Assembly: GCA_013287085.1 (NCBI GenBank)
Contig: JABDEM010000009.1
Location: 1-49,020, forward strand
Source: Gammaproteobacteria bacterium
GTDB taxonomy: Bacteria > Pseudomonadota > Gammaproteobacteria > DSM-16500
Direction: 5' to 3'
Length of the DNA stretch: 49,020 nt
Part shown: one piece after another, positions 47,401 through 49,020 of the stretch
How positions within the stretch are numbered: position 1 is the first letter of the stretch
Layout: the number at the start of each line of letters is the position of its first letter
Program-made: the position numbers and the translations under genes
The notes under the pieces: generated by a model
The model's database searches: none
What the model was told of the DNA's origin: nothing
What the model saw: the letters and a program-made list of their open reading frames with translations, nothing else

Positions 47401-47592
47401 GTTGCAAAATCAGAAGGGCATGCAGAGATTGTAGAATATTATGAATCCCTTGAAAAAATGGCGATAAGAAAAAGACGTCGAACGCGAATGCCTGCGGCGC
47501 CCAGTTCTCGTTTATTTCAGCCGCAAGGAGTAAAAAATTCTAATTATGAACGTAATGAGGCAGCTTCCGCAGTAAAAAGACAGCGACAATAG
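44479..47592 (+). CDS. Large ankyrin-repeat protein with internal duplication and basic tail
   Basis: 1037 residues made of two homologous halves: LSVPIIGNRRQL at 15 and LSMPVIGNRKQL at 559 each open a ~110-residue unrecognised domain, a linker (TPQKAMTATVNG / TPKKAVIKTLAG), and five to six ankyrin repeats (LAHIAAWGGHVDELKQL; LAHVAARLGCTEVIQQL; the last ones DGMTLAHIAARQGKVDI and DGMTLAHIAAKRGFLEI). A ~130-residue unique helical segment separates the halves. The C-terminal 44 residues are strongly basic: RKRRRTR at 997 and KRQRQ at the very end, like a nuclear localisation signal. Ankyrin proteins are frequent Dot/Icm effectors; secretion and host target are inference. RBS GAGAG before the ATG. 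Confidence 0.88.
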   Translation: MHPRLLKEIEKPQRLSVPIIGNRRQLTEFFSCLYSVASATGCDFELGVKSFYSNAPDLTREFKLEGVRALVDLIFSEKPGLTDNLHRVFELQVVATQRFIDVLKQDPIYIRTKTITPQKAMTATVNGVKLAHIAAWGGHVDELKQLAEFKKLDGTRLVDFNETNNDGNTIAHYAMFREQLSSMQFLASLSDADGSPAVDFNKQNKSGESSFFYVSRKPTQKFIQFFFSLKLPNGDFRIDFNRANLSGVNFFAMIVNANNLKILKLILSLKKPSGELLINIHQTLANGWNAVHLAAKNNSIETLKELATLRSLDDEYLMNFDLQDQMGGTPIMSALENHALESFDFLWDLRTKDNKPLLDLSKRRQDGMTLAHIAARQGKVDIIKKLRDRGIDIYVGTPTTPFDVAQSAGQMKVIEYYEKLQQDAKIRPQTRASQPLPPQLIQALPTLPDHDRIIAVAEALGHTGLEKGVCEAFRELACRALYVEDYENFINRLYFINTYHASIPRLVEEKDEKIHELGIVDFYDLIAKLQKGVKHNASGRLVTVESFIYEKAGGLATHLSMPVIGNRKQLLKFFTVVDKIARSSQCTFDLRFDNEEHAIGLFFSPGTGWVFIDVAQEELLIQRDFDVKFIVDKIFKAFEGISLKYDPYRLLGMQVRALNGNQQDVKRKFIDLLQENLIFARMKEVTPKKAVIKTLAGQSLAHVAARLGCTEVIQQLAIFTKKNGDPLVDFNEQDAKGRTVVWECLYSNFFNLSTLKFLLSLRSQAGNFLVYFKPDIRGLLPVCLAAANDNVGLIKHLLSYKMPNGEFRFDIMQTDFMGRNLFLLSVRYHYIAVLKYILTLKKPSGELLFNVNCTLEDGVNAAYLAAQRNDVEILKELAALRKPDGSYLVDFNLQDNDGRTPIMGAVESGSIDAFYFLFNLRANENKHLVDLAKRRKDGMTLAHIAAKRGFLEILKELRERGVDIYLGTPRTPWDVAKSEGHAEIVEYYESLEKMAIRKRRRTRMPAAPSSRLFQPQGVKNSNYERNEAASAVKRQRQ

Positions 47593-47595
47593 CGC

Positions 47596-47886
47596 TTATT
47601 CTTTCTTTTCGTCAGTAGGTTGTTCTGTGGATGGTTGATCAGTGCTGCTTGGCCCAGAATCTTTGCCATCGCGGTTTCTGAAGGTAATACGACCTTTGCT
47701 TAAATCATAAGGAGTCAGTTCAACCGTGACATAGTCACCTTTTAAAATTCGGATGTAATTTTTACGCATTTTGCCGGAAATATGAGCCATCACAACGTGG
47801 CCATTTTCTAACTGGACTCTAAACATGGTGTTGGGGAGGGCATCAATTACAACACCGGACATTTCAATCTGTTCTTCTTTAGCCAT
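47596..47886 (-). CDS. infA: Translation initiation factor IF-1 with acidic C-terminal extension
   Basis: 96 residues; the usual length is 72. Residues 1-72 form the S1-like OB fold ([58 protein letters not shown]). The extra ~23 residues ([20 protein letters not shown]...) are low-complexity and acidic. IF-1 binds the 30S A site. The extension has no frameshift signature and could be a lineage trait. It follows trxB on the same strand. Confidence 0.93.
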   Translation of the reverse strand: MAKEEQIEMSGVVIDALPNTMFRVQLENGHVVMAHISGKMRKNYIRILKGDYVTVELTPYDLSKGRITFRNRDGKDSGPSSTDQPSTEQPTDEKKE

Positions 47887-47922
47887 AAATCATTTAATAC
47901 CTTGGTTATTTATCAGGGGATA

Positions 47923-47951
47923 ATCATGCCTTAAAACTGGGCATACGTCAA
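47923..47951 (-). promoter_or_regulatory. Possible infA promoter
   Basis: Minus strand: TTGACG (47951-47946), 17 bp, CATGAT (47928-47923). The -35 is good, the -10 only partial. It lies just after the trxB stop, giving infA its own promoter. Confidence 0.4.
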
Positions 47952-47955
47952 AGTC

Positions 47956-48939
<984 letters not shown>

Positions 48940-48957
48940 CTATTTACCAAGGATGTT

Positions 48958-48986
48958 ATAGTACGAGAATAGTTTAGGAAGGTCAA
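48958..48986 (-). promoter_or_regulatory. Possible trxB promoter
   Basis: Minus strand: TTGACC (48986-48981), 17 bp, TACTAT (48963-48958), giving a leader of about 28 nt. Confidence 0.45.
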
Positions 48987-49020
48987 AACATTGAGAAGAG
49001 CTGCTAGCACCAAAAACCAA

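Overview
The window looks like the chromosome of an AT-rich gammaproteobacterium of the order Legionellales, probably host-associated. This is inferred from three things: gammaproteobacterial housekeeping genes and gene orders (rlmD-relA-barA, icd-clpS-clpA, tamA-tamB, folD-DUF1841-nth); several eukaryotic-style repeat proteins (pentapeptide, Sel1, ankyrin); and promoters that fit the PmrA box which, in Legionella and Coxiella, controls Dot/Icm secretion genes and effectors. The genus cannot be named from the sequence alone.

Layout. 1-1135: 3' part of a pentapeptide-repeat gene. 1202-9563: a K+-ATPase operon (small ORF, kdpF, kdpA, kdpB, kdpC, kdpD) that lacks kdpE and continues into an outer-membrane barrel gene. 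9615-12182: envelope and stress genes (BON protein, unknown periplasmic protein, cupin, TSUP transporter). 12194-16641: polyprenyl-phosphate sugar genes (GtrB/ArnC-like, GtrA-like, ArnT-like), a YdjC/ChbG deacetylase and ttcA. 16652-21422: an accessory island of four unrecognised proteins with hydrophobic segments, an orphan HigA-like regulator and about 500 bp of repeat-like non-coding DNA. 21439-27040: barA-like hybrid kinase, relA, rlmD. 27041-29899: ornithine aminotransferase behind a structured leader, then a Sel1-repeat protein. 29944-34657: secreted and small proteins, folD-DUF1841-nth, an ArnC-like transferase, a beta-carbonic anhydrase. 34671-42401: tamB, tamA, icd, clpS, clpA. 42398-47592: two large accessory proteins (TPR/Sel1-like, and ankyrin with an internal duplication). 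47596-48924: infA and trxB.

Main discovery. Four promoters share one architecture: a 17-bp CTTAAG-N5-YTTAAG-type box, exactly 10 bp, then a TATNAT -10 hexamer, with the start codon 47-52 bp beyond the box. They drive only the unrecognised accessory genes (at 17560-, 20190-, 20367+, 44239-) and none of the housekeeping genes. This is what a PmrA regulon of secreted effectors would look like, and it groups otherwise anonymous proteins into one candidate set. Two of these genes are tandem paralogues with near-identical 5' ends and diverged middles, and they share a poly-Ser linker and a C-terminal LPxDVLxIIDxYLA motif.

Other points worth following: a nested-stem leader RNA upstream of the ornithine aminotransferase; a kdp operon whose kinase has no partner regulator beside it; a duplicated ankyrin protein with a basic, nuclear-localisation-like tail; a BarA-like kinase almost without a periplasmic sensor loop; a short TamB; and an IF-1 with an acidic tail.
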